From NCBI GenBank assembly GCA_019359245.1, contig JAHHHR010000034.1:19125-83124 (forward strand): DNA of 64,000 nt, written 5' to 3'. The notes below the pieces were generated by a model. The model ran no database searches. It was given only the letters and a program-made list of their open reading frames with translations, and was not told the DNA's origin. The position numbers and the translations under genes are program-made. Numbering within the stretch: position 1 is the stretch's first letter; every line of letters begins with the position of its first letter. Positions 18,740-28,021 of the stretch are shown here, one piece after another. This DNA is from Nostoc desertorum CM1-VF14 (lineage in GTDB: Bacteria; Cyanobacteriota; Cyanobacteriia; Cyanobacteriales; Nostocaceae).

Positions 18740-19648
18740 TTAGGCCACATCAGCCTGCGTAATTTCAGAATCCGCGCCCTGCACCTGTTGTGTACTCTCT
18801 TGTGCCAGAATTGCCGTTGTGTCTAAATTAGGTTTTGGTAGATACTTCATTTCCCAGACTTTGAGCAAAATCAGGTATTCGTAGAATGCCTGCAATGTAC
18901 ACCAAGCAAGTCCGGCGCGTCCATCTAAACATCCGCCTAAGATAAAATACATATATACAAACCGTAGCAACGGTCTGGCGGGTAAACGCAAAGACAAATC
19001 TTTTAGAGCGCGGCGTTTTTCGACTTCCGATTTGCCAAAGAATAAATCTCGCCAGTTAACTTTTCCTTGTTCTAACTGATACAGCGTTTCTTGAGCTTCA
19101 TCTGTAGAATAACGGTTATGCTTGTCAATCCAACGGTTCAAACCTTTACTACAAGTGTAGTGTGGGTATGTTTCTTTTAAAAAGCTAGTTGCACCCTCAC
19201 AAACTTCCCGCTCAGTATGACCATAGTCTGTAAACCAGACTTTACCGTGGCAAAAGAGGCGCATTTGGTAACGGGGATACTGTGTGCTGTAGCGAATCCA
19301 ATGATTCATGAACATGACACGTTCAGCCACGTAGTAACCGATGTAATCTGGATTCTGACTTACCTTTTCGCATTCCGCGAACAGTTCTGGTGTCATGCGC
19401 TCGTCAGCTTCGAGAATATAAACCCATCCGTGCTTTGGAGGGATAGACTCTAACATCCAGGTGCGTTGGCGTCCGTGGCTTTCAAAAGCGTGTTGGACGA
19501 CGCGGATGGGATAGCGACTAGCGATTTCTACAGTGCGATCGCTACTGCATGAATCCACAACAATTATGTCATCCGATAGCATCGCCGATTCTATACAAGC
19601 AGCAATATCTAATTCTTCGTTATATGTCAGTATGTAAATTGAAAACAT
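18740..19648 (-). CDS. hpsK: Family 2 glycosyltransferase, hps locus (HpsK-like)
   Basis: 302 residues. The GT-A fold N-terminus is MFSIYILTYNEELDI, followed by VVDSCSSDRTVEIA and the metal-binding acidic cluster YILEADERM. It resembles WaaE/KdtX-type beta-glucosyltransferases. The C-terminal part (about 195-260) contains a hydrophobic, possibly membrane-associated helix. By position it is the last gene of the hormogonium polysaccharide locus. The hpsK name is given by synteny with Nostoc punctiforme and is less certain than the function. Sugar donor and acceptor are unknown. Confidence 0.7.
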   Translation of the reverse strand: MFSIYILTYNEELDIAACIESAMLSDDIIVVDSCSSDRTVEIASRYPIRVVQHAFESHGRQRTWMLESIPPKHGWVYILEADERMTPELFAECEKVSQNPDYIGYYVAERVMFMNHWIRYSTQYPRYQMRLFCHGKVWFTDYGHTEREVCEGATSFLKETYPHYTCSKGLNRWIDKHNRYSTDEAQETLYQLEQGKVNWRDLFFGKSEVEKRRALKDLSLRLPARPLLRFVYMYFILGGCLDGRAGLAWCTLQAFYEYLILLKVWEMKYLPKPNLDTTAILAQESTQQVQGADSEITQADVA

Positions 19649-19774
19649 TACCCAAGTTTTATAGCGATTTTACTCAGCGATAATTGCTTTTTTATTGTTA
19701 TTAACTACTAGGCGCATGGCAGTATAAGCCATCAATAATTATTAGATACGTTCTACTGCCATACCGATAGTAGA

Positions 19775-20617
19775 TTAGCGTGCAGTAGCTCTAGGTTTAC
19801 CAGCTTGTACAGCACCCCTGCCTTTTAAGCCTGTCCAGCCGATGATAATGTAACCAATAGACAACAGCAAACTGCTAATCCCAATCCGCAGTCCAGACTT
19901 CCAAGCATTATCTCTAGCTTGTTGCTGTGCTTCGTCTCTGCGCTGGCGAACTTGGCTTAGTTGTTGACTTTGCAGTGTCTTAATATCTGTTTGTTGTTCA
20001 ATAGCTTTGTTAAGTGCTTGGGGATCTGTTTTAGCCTTCCTCAACAAATCTTTGATATTTGCAGGAATTTGAGGACTCTCAAGTGCTTGCTTATATCTCT
20101 GCTCATCCTTAAGGATTTCACTAAACTGAGTTTTGGTTTGGTTTCGCAGTTGCTCTAGTTGAGCTTTTCCTTGCTCAGTATTCAATTGTGCTTGCAATTG
20201 GGATAACCGAGCGTTCAGTTGATTTTCTGCCTGATCTGCTTCTTGGGTGATGCGGTTGAGTGTTTGAGTCTTAGCTTGATTGACGTTATTGAGGTGCAGG
20301 GGAAAAATCAGCAAGAACATCAACCCTAAAATACTTGAGATGATCAGGGCGGGAAATCTTAAATCGATACCTTGGGGGCGATCGCCTCCTGCATCAGCAC
20401 TATCAACCCAATAGGCAGCAAATAGAAGCCCCAAACCTACTAAAGGAACAATTCCGCGATCAACTAGCGCTGTTGCCAAGTTGATTTGCCATACCCGATC
20501 AGTTGGTTGAAAGGGTAACAATAGAATAAAAAAGTCAACGAAAAAGGACAAAATGCAGATTATTCCAACTACTTTAAGTGTGAGGGCAGTAGTCACGGAA
20601 GCAAAACGGTTAACCAT
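19775..20617 (-). CDS. hpsJ: HpsJ-family membrane protein
   Basis: 280 residues. There are three N-terminal hydrophobic segments (about 13-35, 48-70, 88-108), then a long charged Gln/Glu-rich coiled coil (about 112-240), and a final membrane helix at about 245-265. The order TM-coiled coil-TM is that of HpsJ, a protein of unknown biochemical role needed in the hps secretion system. It could be a structural or length-controlling component at the inner membrane. It is separated from hpsI by 367 bases, so it may have its own promoter. Confidence 0.75.
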   Translation of the reverse strand: MVNRFASVTTALTLKVVGIICILSFFVDFFILLLPFQPTDRVWQINLATALVDRGIVPLVGLGLLFAAYWVDSADAGGDRPQGIDLRFPALIISSILGLMFLLIFPLHLNNVNQAKTQTLNRITQEADQAENQLNARLSQLQAQLNTEQGKAQLEQLRNQTKTQFSEILKDEQRYKQALESPQIPANIKDLLRKAKTDPQALNKAIEQQTDIKTLQSQQLSQVRQRRDEAQQQARDNAWKSGLRIGISSLLLSIGYIIIGWTGLKGRGAVQAGKPRATAR

Positions 20618-20984
20618 AGTTTTTCAAACTGGCGGTGAATACGAGTGATTTTCATATTTCAAGCTACTTGAATATTGTGCCTATGATGGTAACTTTTGTG
20701 TAGAAACACAAAGCAGATTCAATACTGGTAAAGGCTATCTGCCTCTTGGTTTTCAACTAGGCCACAGTAGCATTTGTTATGTATAGTGTCTTCAGGAAAT
20801 TCCTGGTATTTGAAGATACAAAGCTAATGCGGGGTAGTAAGAAAAGACTGATTAATTACCCGATCTCCCTTATTGCAGTTTTCAATCGGTCGTAACACGG
20901 GCCTTATGTCGGGTCATACAACTAGCTGTGCGCCTGTAGCGTATCTTGCATCCATACAAAAATTGCTATATCTTCCTTATCTGC
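20618..20984. other. Spacer between hpsJ and hpsI
   Basis: 367 bases with no gene, clear hairpin or repeat that I can identify. Its length, against the 2-32 base gaps of hpsF to hpsI, suggests a transcript boundary here. Confidence 0.45.
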
Positions 20985-21632
20985 TCATTTTTCTATCTCC
21001 CTTGCAAGGGCCTGTTCCCAAACCGGCAGATCCTCCGGTCGGTCAACATCGGCTAGAGGCGACAAGTTTATATGTGATAAATTCAGTTTCTGGGCAATAT
21101 CCACGGTTTTCTGGAATACTTGAGCAGTTCCCCACTCGATGTTAACGAATAACTCCGGGATGGGTTGGCGCAAACCAATTAAGTAATATCCACCATCGAT
21201 CGCAGGGCCAAGTACCAGGTCAGAGGTGTGTAACTTTTCAAAGGCTGTCGCTAGAATCTGGGCATTCACTCCAGGACAATCTGTACCGATGATAATTACA
21301 TTTTCTGTACCAGATTGAAAGGCATCGAAAAGCGATCGCGCCATCCGCGAACCTAGATCCCCTTCACCTTGAGACTGGTAAACTAAATCCAACCCTAGCC
21401 AGTCTTGCATAAGTTGCAAATCGCCACCTGCAAACCGCACTTCCACAGATATGTCAATGACTTTTTGCAATTCTTTAACCTGAAATATTGTATGTTCAGT
21501 CATTTCCCGTTGAAGGTTGGCAGCACCAACAGTTCCCAAAGCAGGAATAAGTCGGGTTTTTGTCTTCCCAGGTTCTGGATAGCGAGTGAAAATAATCAGG
21601 TGCTGTTTTCGATTTGCTGGTAAATTCAGCAC
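20985..21632 (-). CDS. hpsI: TIGR04282/DUF2064 glycosyltransferase-like protein (HpsI)
   Basis: 215 residues. The nucleotidyl/glycosyltransferase-like start LIIFTRYPEPGKTKTRLIPALG is followed by GDLGSRM, IIGTDCPG and GPAIDGGYYLIGL, the signature set of the DUF2064 (arsenosugar-type) family with a GT-A fold. It probably supplies or transfers a sugar in polysaccharide assembly. It is 32 bases downstream of hpsH on the same strand. The hpsI name is by synteny. Confidence 0.7.
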   Translation of the reverse strand: MLNLPANRKQHLIIFTRYPEPGKTKTRLIPALGTVGAANLQREMTEHTIFQVKELQKVIDISVEVRFAGGDLQLMQDWLGLDLVYQSQGEGDLGSRMARSLFDAFQSGTENVIIIGTDCPGVNAQILATAFEKLHTSDLVLGPAIDGGYYLIGLRQPIPELFVNIEWGTAQVFQKTVDIAQKLNLSHINLSPLADVDRPEDLPVWEQALAREIEK

Positions 21633-21664
21633 ACAATACCTTATTTAAATGAACTAAAAATATC

Positions 21665-22261
21665 TTAATAGCAATACTTGTCGTTTTCGTTGGCTGTAGT
21701 ATTTTCCTTTGCAGTTCGCATTGTTCCTAAAATCGTTGAAATAATAACACAACGCTTAACTTTACCACCAGACCTACTGGATAGCGTGATCCGTCCCATA
21801 TCACCAACGCTTTTAACATTACCTCTGTAGTCAAATTGAACTTTGCGTATGTCATTTGATAGTTGCAAAGTAGTCTCAGAATCTAAGCGCACATTAGAAT
21901 CTAGGTTATTCCAGTTAGCCGTAGATGGGTTTACTGTAGCAGGATGAATCGCCCATTGAACAATGCTGTTTTGCTCACGAATGCTGACTTGCCAAGTTAG
22001 CTTTTCTTTACTGGCTTGGCTTCGAGCTTGCTGCATAGCAAGGTGAATTTCGTTTTGGGCAGTGTTGAGACGGCGAGTCTGCACAAAAGCTAGCCAGTTG
22101 GGTATTGCCAGTGTAGCTAATATACCAATTAATGAAATCACTGCTAAAGTTTCTAATAGTGTAAAACCACTACTGGAGTGCTTATTCAAAAGCTTTTTTT
22201 TATTAATTCGAGACGGTAAATGCACCCTGGTATCCATTTTGGTCTTCTGATTGCTTTTCAA
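21665..22261 (-). CDS. hpsH: Pseudopilin (HpsH-like)
   Basis: 198 residues. The prepilin cleavage site SG|FTLLE is followed by a hydrophobic helix (TLAVISLIGILATLAIPNWLAF), with Glu at mature position 5. The leader is long and basic (31 residues), with an alternative Met at residue 9. The rest resembles GspH/FimT-type minor pseudopilins, with the VKRCVIISTILGTMRTAKEN ending also seen in HpsD. It probably joins a type II-secretion-like or pilus-like fibre processed by PilD. It lies 4 bases after hpsG. Confidence 0.8.
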   Translation of the reverse strand: MKSNQKTKMDTRVHLPSRINKKKLLNKHSSSGFTLLETLAVISLIGILATLAIPNWLAFVQTRRLNTAQNEIHLAMQQARSQASKEKLTWQVSIREQNSIVQWAIHPATVNPSTANWNNLDSNVRLDSETTLQLSNDIRKVQFDYRGNVKSVGDMGRITLSSRSGGKVKRCVIISTILGTMRTAKENTTANENDKYCY

Positions 22262-22265
22262 CTAC

Positions 22266-23249
22266 CTAGCCGTTGAGCAATGTTTCAGTTTTTTGCCTTC
22301 TGAGGTTAGTAATACTGTCTAGCAAGGTAGGCAGGATAAGGATTATGACAATTTTAAGTAACAGTTTTAAGGTGAAATTTATATTCTGAAGTCTTGAGGT
22401 GTCATGAAGGAAATACTTCCATAAAAATATGGCAGATGTTAAACCTTTTTGTCTATTCAACGGCTTTTGTAGAGCTTTGCAGACCAAGTATTTGTACAAA
22501 TTTGCCAAACTTAGATTCCAACTATGCTTTAGTGCGGAAGGTCTTTCCTTGTAAGCTCTTTCAAGCACTTGCAAGCAAGATTTTTCCTGCCTGACAAGAT
22601 TGCAAGAAACTGAATTAGCACTTATACGATATAAGATTTGTACAGATGGTACACATATAAAATCAAACTTAGAAGCTAATCGCAGCCACATATCCCAATC
22701 CTGAGCCGCACTAAGAGATTCGTCAAAGCCACCTAATTTAATTAAAGCTTTTCTACAAATTAAAGGATTGGAACCATTCTCTAGAAAGTTATTTAGTAGT
22801 AAATTTTCATAAACATTTCCATTTACATTAACGCGCTTGCCTGAAAGTATAAATTCATCATTTGTATTAATATAATCAGTCCAACTGTAAGCAACTTGTG
22901 CAGTAGCGTTTTCTTGCAAAGCCTTTAACTGAGACTGAAGTTTATCAGGCGTCCAAAGATCATCTGCATCTAAGAAACTAACAAATTCTCCAACTGCACG
23001 CTGTAGCCCTCGGTTACGGCTGATGTTTCCGCCAGCATTAGAATAGGAAAATACCTTTATTCGTGGGTCTTTGATTTGTGTAACAATTTTTAATGTTAAG
23101 TCTTGTGAACCATCATTAATTACAATTAATTCTAGATCAGTAAAAGTTTGATTTAGAACAGATTGAATTGTGTGTCCAATAGTCTTTTCACTATTATAGG
23201 CAGGGATGATTACAGAAATTTTTGGTAACTTTTCGCTGATTGTAATCAT
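22266..23249 (-). CDS. hpsG: Family 2 glycosyltransferase HpsG
   Basis: 327 residues. The GT2 core reads SVIIPAYNSEKTIGHTIQSVLNQTF, LIVINDGSQDLT, VSFLDADDLW (DxD metal site) and AAQDWDMWLRLA. A hydrophobic segment near the C-terminus (about 295-312) suggests membrane association. It is tightly packed with hpsF (2-base gap) and hpsH (4-base gap), so the three are surely co-transcribed. The sugar specificity cannot be told from sequence. Confidence 0.82.
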   Translation of the reverse strand: MITISEKLPKISVIIPAYNSEKTIGHTIQSVLNQTFTDLELIVINDGSQDLTLKIVTQIKDPRIKVFSYSNAGGNISRNRGLQRAVGEFVSFLDADDLWTPDKLQSQLKALQENATAQVAYSWTDYINTNDEFILSGKRVNVNGNVYENLLLNNFLENGSNPLICRKALIKLGGFDESLSAAQDWDMWLRLASKFDFICVPSVQILYRISANSVSCNLVRQEKSCLQVLERAYKERPSALKHSWNLSLANLYKYLVCKALQKPLNRQKGLTSAIFLWKYFLHDTSRLQNINFTLKLLLKIVIILILPTLLDSITNLRRQKTETLLNG

Positions 23250-23251
23250 AG

Positions 23252-24244
23252 TTATAGAGCCATTTTATTTTTCAGTACTTTACCTAAATTACATTTTAAG
23301 TAGTAAATAGGACTTATCATACTAGCCAAGTAAAACTCTATTTCAAAAAGTGCAATTAGATTACTTTTCAACTCCCCTCTATACTGAATAAGGTGCTGTA
23401 ATACTCGGCGGAAATTACCTAAAATAGTTTTTACAAAAACTATTGGTTTTTGCCAATTTTTAGTATTTATCAAGCGTAACTGGAAAATACACAACCCACA
23501 GCCGCGTGCCAGAGTTAGTAGGTAATCTCTTTCAAGCCGCCAATGTGGTATTTGATGATAAGTGTGCATGGTAGGGTTATACCAAATTTGCCAACCTCCA
23601 TAATGTATGTAAAGTAATGGTTCATAGTCATCACCCTGCACCAAAATACCAGGCAACTTCCCGCTTAAAGTAGGCCGTTGTGGTACATTTTCGCGCCATA
23701 CTTTTTTCCTGACAACAAGCGCCGCACCAGGAGGAAGTCTTAAATTCTCTGCATCAAATAAATGTGGATTCGGCCCATGTTCTCTGATAGCTAAAAAAGC
23801 TTGAATTCTTTCAAACTTTTCTGGCGGTTTTACTTCAAAATCACCATGAATCTGTCCACTCCAAGCACCTGCTTGAGAATGCTCCAATCCAAAGGCATAT
23901 GCTTCGGCTAACCAATCAGGAGCAGGTAAGTTATCATCATCTAAAAATGCTATTAGCTCACCTCTGGCTTCACGTACTGCCCGCAACCGTGCAAAAGCGG
24001 CTCCCTGTTCCGTTTCTAAAAAATATCTTAAATGAAATTTTCCATCATATATTTTTTGGTAATTCTGAATTATTTCAAATGTGTTATCAGAACTGTTATT
24101 ATCTACAATAATAATTTCCCACTTCAGTTTTTCTACACCTGTTTGGGTCAATAGCTTATCTAAAAGTTTTGGTAAACGGGTTGCTCCGTTATATGCAGGG
24201 ATGGCTACGCTAATATCTAAACTTTCAACTGCTAATTCGGTCAT
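23252..24244 (-). CDS. hpsF: Family 2 glycosyltransferase HpsF
   Basis: 330 residues. The start DISVAIPAYNGATRLPKLLDKLL is followed by IIVDNNSSDNTFEII, LIAFLDDDNLPAPDWL (DDD metal site) and the C-terminal region with LLTLARGCGLCIFQLRL. It is clearly a paralogue of HpsE immediately upstream (the same YNG, DNNSSDNT and FLDDDN motifs). Together with hpsE and hpsG it forms the glycosyltransferase trio of the locus. Confidence 0.82.
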   Translation of the reverse strand: MTELAVESLDISVAIPAYNGATRLPKLLDKLLTQTGVEKLKWEIIIVDNNSSDNTFEIIQNYQKIYDGKFHLRYFLETEQGAAFARLRAVREARGELIAFLDDDNLPAPDWLAEAYAFGLEHSQAGAWSGQIHGDFEVKPPEKFERIQAFLAIREHGPNPHLFDAENLRLPPGAALVVRKKVWRENVPQRPTLSGKLPGILVQGDDYEPLLYIHYGGWQIWYNPTMHTYHQIPHWRLERDYLLTLARGCGLCIFQLRLINTKNWQKPIVFVKTILGNFRRVLQHLIQYRGELKSNLIALFEIEFYLASMISPIYYLKCNLGKVLKNKMAL

Positions 24245-24265
24245 AATAACTAACTTTTTGATAAT

Positions 24266-25225
24266 TTATTTTTTAAAGTATCCATTTTTCCAAAGATAAA
24301 AAGGGCTAATTAAACTACTTAAAAAAAGTTCCATTTCGCAAGCAACTACCAAATCATTTTTTAGTTTAGTTCGATATTTGAGTAGATGTAAAACTATTTT
24401 ACGTATGTCATTGATCATATAAGGTAAAAGAGCAAATGGTCTATATACCTGTTTTATGTTAACCATTCTAGTTACATAACGGCTAAGTCCAATGCCTCTG
24501 AAAAACGGAATTAAATAATCTTTTTGTAGCCGAGAATTTGGTATTTTATGAAAAATTTCCATTTCGGGGTTATACCAGATTTCCCATCCTGATCTTTGGA
24601 TGTAAGCCAACATTTCTAAGTCTTCACTGGTAAGCATATTGCCTTTAACTCTACCAGTTAAAATAGGCTTTTCTGGTACGCTTTCTAACCAAGCTTGTCT
24701 ACGGACAACAAGTCCGGCTGAGGGTGGTAGCAATTTTTTGGCTGCTTCATATAATAACGGCAAATTACCCCGCTCTGTAATTGCCAAGAATGGAGCAATT
24801 CGCTGAAAGTTTTCTGGTGGTTCTACTTCCCAGTCAGGGTGAATTTGGCTGCCATAAGCTCCTGCTTTGGGATACTTTTCACCAAAGGCATAAGCTGCGG
24901 ATATCCAATTAGATATTGGGTAGTTGTCATCATCTAGAAAACCGATGAATTTACCTTTAGCTTCTGCAACTGCTTTTTTTCGGGCATAAGCTGCTCCCTG
25001 TTGCCCTTCAAAGCAATATTTTAAAGGGTAAGGACACTGCCAATTTTTTTGGTAGGTTTGAATAACTTTAGCTGTGTTATCACTGCTGTTATTGTCTACA
25101 ACTATAATTTCCCAAGATAAATTTTCGGTGTAAAGTTGGTTTTGTAGGCGCTCCAGTAGTTCAGGCAAACGACTTTCACCGTTATAAGTTGGGATAGCTA
25201 CAGTAAAGTCAAGGTTATCAGTCAT
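24266..25225 (-). CDS. hpsE: Glycosyltransferase HpsE
   Basis: 319 residues. The GT2 motifs are FTVAIPTYNGESRLPELLERL, IIVVDNNSSDNTAKVI and FIGFLDDDNYPISNWI. PPSAGLVVRRQAWLESVP and a TSEDLEMLAYIQRSGWEIWYNPEM segment follow, as in HpsF. It is essential for hormogonium polysaccharide production in Nostoc punctiforme by published work on that locus; here the assignment rests on motif and gene order. A 192-base gap separates it from hpsD. Confidence 0.85.
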   Translation of the reverse strand: MTDNLDFTVAIPTYNGESRLPELLERLQNQLYTENLSWEIIVVDNNSSDNTAKVIQTYQKNWQCPYPLKYCFEGQQGAAYARKKAVAEAKGKFIGFLDDDNYPISNWISAAYAFGEKYPKAGAYGSQIHPDWEVEPPENFQRIAPFLAITERGNLPLLYEAAKKLLPPSAGLVVRRQAWLESVPEKPILTGRVKGNMLTSEDLEMLAYIQRSGWEIWYNPEMEIFHKIPNSRLQKDYLIPFFRGIGLSRYVTRMVNIKQVYRPFALLPYMINDIRKIVLHLLKYRTKLKNDLVVACEMELFLSSLISPFYLWKNGYFKK

Positions 25226-25417
25226 TTGACAAAAGTTACATTTTGATTAGGACGCTTTTTATTTTATATGTTGAACCAATGGCTAATTTATCAGTAGCTC
25301 TTAAATAAACTTATCAAACATTAAAACTGCACATGATGTTTCAATTTTGCTATTAGCGTGCAGTTTTATATACAGTCTTATTACGTATTCTTTGATAAAA
25401 TTTGTTACTTAAGCTAC

Positions 25418-26110
25418 TTAATTACATTCAGCGTCTTTTGCTGTGAGCATTGAGCCTAAAAGAGTTTTGACAATCACGCATCGTTTTACGCTACTAGCCA
25501 ATGTAGAATTTGTAGAGCTTGGTACAGCTACCACTATTTTTAACCCAGGTGGTTCTGTCGAAGGGGCTGTAGCTGTTCCAAAGTTTGCATTAGGTAAAAT
25601 CCCCATATAGTCAAAGGTAATTTTTGTTGATGTACTTAAAGTATAAGATACAGATGAACCAGCAGTGTTTTGACTGGTGAGATTCGCACCTAGCAGAAAT
25701 TTATCAGAATCGGCTCCCACATCTGCCCCTAAAGGTTTCCAAGTGCTGATCCCAATATCGGTACGATAAATAGCAACCTCTACATTTTGAGTTGTGCTAT
25801 TTTTCTGAAAGCTGACACTGTAGCTAAGTTTTGTCTTTTTAGCTTCGCGCTGTGCTTCTTGCAGTGCAGCTAAAACGGCATCATTCGCCTTATTTACTCG
25901 CTGTCGATTCACAAAGGCAAGCCAACCTGGAGCTGCGATCGCAGATAGAATTCCTATCATCACCATTACTACAATTAATTCTATCAGAGTAAAGCCAGCA
26001 TCTTGTTGAGCGTATCTACAACCACAACGTAGCCTATTAACTAAACATCGCTGTTGGCTTCTTCCATTCCTGTGAATAGGGTTCAATAAGTTCAAACTTA
26101 ACTTTCCCAT
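25418..26110 (-). CDS. hpsD: Pseudopilin HpsD
   Basis: 230 residues. The leader is long (about 38 residues), basic and Cys-containing, before the cleavage site AG|FTLIE with Glu at position 5, followed by ELIVVMVMIGILSAIAAPGWLAFV. It is a GspH/FimT-like minor pseudopilin. The C-terminus SVKRCVIVKTLLGSMLTAKDAEC parallels HpsH, so the two are paralogues. Two terminal cysteines may form a disulfide in the periplasm. It is 38 bases after hpsC. Confidence 0.82.
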   Translation of the reverse strand: MGKLSLNLLNPIHRNGRSQQRCLVNRLRCGCRYAQQDAGFTLIELIVVMVMIGILSAIAAPGWLAFVNRQRVNKANDAVLAALQEAQREAKKTKLSYSVSFQKNSTTQNVEVAIYRTDIGISTWKPLGADVGADSDKFLLGANLTSQNTAGSSVSYTLSTSTKITFDYMGILPNANFGTATAPSTEPPGLKIVVAVPSSTNSTLASSVKRCVIVKTLLGSMLTAKDAECN

Positions 26111-26148
26111 AATTAGCTGCCATTAATTAATCCTTGAATTTTCAGCAC

Positions 26149-27138
26149 TTATTTAGTAAATAAGTATCCGCGTCCTTGTACCCGTATACTTGCATTAGGA
26201 AAATAAGTTTTGTTACTATCTGTATAATTCTGGTTATTGCTTTTTAACCGCGTGAGTGCATTGCCTCGTAAAAATACTTGTGCTGTTGTGTTAACCCTAT
26301 CAATACACGCATAAAAGCTGGTCATTTTATACGTATTACGAGTATTAAAACTAGCTGTATTTGGTGGTACTGTTAACTGCGCGTTGATAACAGAGTCAGT
26401 AGAACATATTACTCGTGATGGCGCTGCTGGTACGTCGTCAGTTTTACTTTGATCAATAAAGTCAACAAGTACTGTGGTATCGGCAGTATAATCTGCTGTG
26501 GCTTTTACCCAAGCATTCATCTTATCTTTGAGAGTGCCTATTCCATCCAGCCTAAATAGAGTAAAACCTGGACTAGGACAATTACCACTAATATATTTGC
26601 CAGTATAACCAGTACAATCAACACCAGTGCTAGCTGGTACACCATCCTTAATTTGCCATCGGGCGATACGAGCTGCATTAGACCAAGTAGAACTAGATGT
26701 AGCGTCTTTAATTAAATAGTAGGCAACCAATGAGTATACAAACGTATCATCTTTTTCGTTTCCTGTAATTGTAAGTGCTTGGTTAACTATTTCTCGCTTC
26801 CAAAAGACAAGAACAGGGACTCTATCTGTCGCGCTAGAATTAGGTAGTTGGTTTTTTATAGCTTCAATTCCGTCAGCATCATAAAGATAAATTGCCTGTT
26901 GTAAATCACGGGCAATATAATCTAGTGCAGCTTGAGTTTCTTGCTCAGAATTTGCCTTTGCTTGCTCCTTTTGGTCTGTTTCCATAATGTTAACCATAAA
27001 CCCTAGCAACGGGGTGATGATAAGGAATGCCATGATCATGGCAATCAACAATTCAATTAAGGTAAAACCGCTAACTTGCTGAACTGGCCTAGAGCGTTTT
27101 AGCTGGCTTCTGAGTAAGAATTTTAGTGTCCTCACCAT
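26149..27138 (-). CDS. hpsC: Pseudopilin HpsC
   Basis: 329 residues. The basic leader ends at SG|FTLIELLIAMIMAFLIITPLLGF, again with Glu at position 5. The rest is a GspJ/PilW-like domain rich in Asn, Thr and Ser with several cysteines (VDCTGYTGKYISGNCPS, VICST, FYACIDR). It probably acts as a minor pseudopilin in the hps export fibre. It lies between hpsB and hpsD with 65 and 38-base gaps. Confidence 0.82.
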   Translation of the reverse strand: MVRTLKFLLRSQLKRSRPVQQVSGFTLIELLIAMIMAFLIITPLLGFMVNIMETDQKEQAKANSEQETQAALDYIARDLQQAIYLYDADGIEAIKNQLPNSSATDRVPVLVFWKREIVNQALTITGNEKDDTFVYSLVAYYLIKDATSSSTWSNAARIARWQIKDGVPASTGVDCTGYTGKYISGNCPSPGFTLFRLDGIGTLKDKMNAWVKATADYTADTTVLVDFIDQSKTDDVPAAPSRVICSTDSVINAQLTVPPNTASFNTRNTYKMTSFYACIDRVNTTAQVFLRGNALTRLKSNNQNYTDSNKTYFPNASIRVQGRGYLFTK

Positions 27139-27203
27139 ATTGTGGAATTCTCTTTAGTTATAAATGCACAGTGAGCATCGTAATAGTATGAAACTGCTAA
27201 TTT

Positions 27204-27917
27204 TTATTGACAAGTTTGATTTGTTGCAATACCCAGTCTTCGGCATAAAGCCTGAAAGGTAGTATTGCTGTTGCCAATATCGGTTGTCATTTCGATTAAT
27301 GGTGCTTGGCTATCGCCCAATCCGCCTGTGAAAGTTTTTTGTATTTTCTTATCATCATTCGAGTTCCCAGTGTTGGCTGTTATAGTTTTACTAAAGTCAA
27401 TATCTGTTCGATAAACCCGAATTGCCAGACGGTAACCGTCGTTTACTGAACTACCTGTGACTTTAACTTGAGCAGCTTGAATGTAAAACTGCTCAAACGG
27501 CTTATCCCTACAATTTGTAGTACTAGTAATAGTAATAGTGCCATCTTTCTTAAAGCAATACAAATTCGTATCACTTGCTTGTGGAACAGGCATCTCTGTA
27601 CTGCTAATTAAATAGGCTGCTGCTTGAGTTGAATTTGAAACATTTCGGGTTGTAGTTGCATTTGCAGAATCGCGTGCAATGATTATACTTGGTGCAGTAA
27701 TTGCTCCAGTTCTAACGCCATCAATGAATGTTTTTGTTGCTTGGGTTGCAAGTTCCACTCGTCGAGACTGAACGCGGGTTGCTGTTGAGATGACGATCGC
27801 AGGTGCGATCGCTGCTAATAAAATAGCAACCACAACTATTGCTACCAACGACTCAATAATCGTAAAACCAGGCTCATCGGCAGGGATGATTTGTTGCTGT
27901 AGTTTGTGCTTAATCAT
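27204..27917 (-). CDS. hpsB: Pseudopilin HpsB
   Basis: 237 residues from the ATG at 27917. An upstream TTG at 27944 is possible but less likely. The prepilin site is PG|FTIIESLVAIVVVAILLAAIAPAIV, with Glu at position 5, in the style of GspI/PilV minor pseudopilins. The C-terminal half holds two short Cys loops (LYCFKKDG, TTNCRDKP, ALCRRLG...QTCQ). It is the first gene after hpsA and begins the hpsB-D pseudopilin trio. Confidence 0.82.
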   Translation of the reverse strand: MIKHKLQQQIIPADEPGFTIIESLVAIVVVAILLAAIAPAIVISTATRVQSRRVELATQATKTFIDGVRTGAITAPSIIIARDSANATTTRNVSNSTQAAAYLISSTEMPVPQASDTNLYCFKKDGTITITSTTNCRDKPFEQFYIQAAQVKVTGSSVNDGYRLAIRVYRTDIDFSKTITANTGNSNDDKKIQKTFTGGLGDSQAPLIEMTTDIGNSNTTFQALCRRLGIATNQTCQ

Positions 27918-28021
27918 TAACTTATCACCAGCTTTTGATACCAATTTGCATTCAAAAACGTAATTGAAAAATTTTACTCCCCTAAAGTGAAAGTTACAGT
28001 TTAGGAGAGTAGTATGAAATT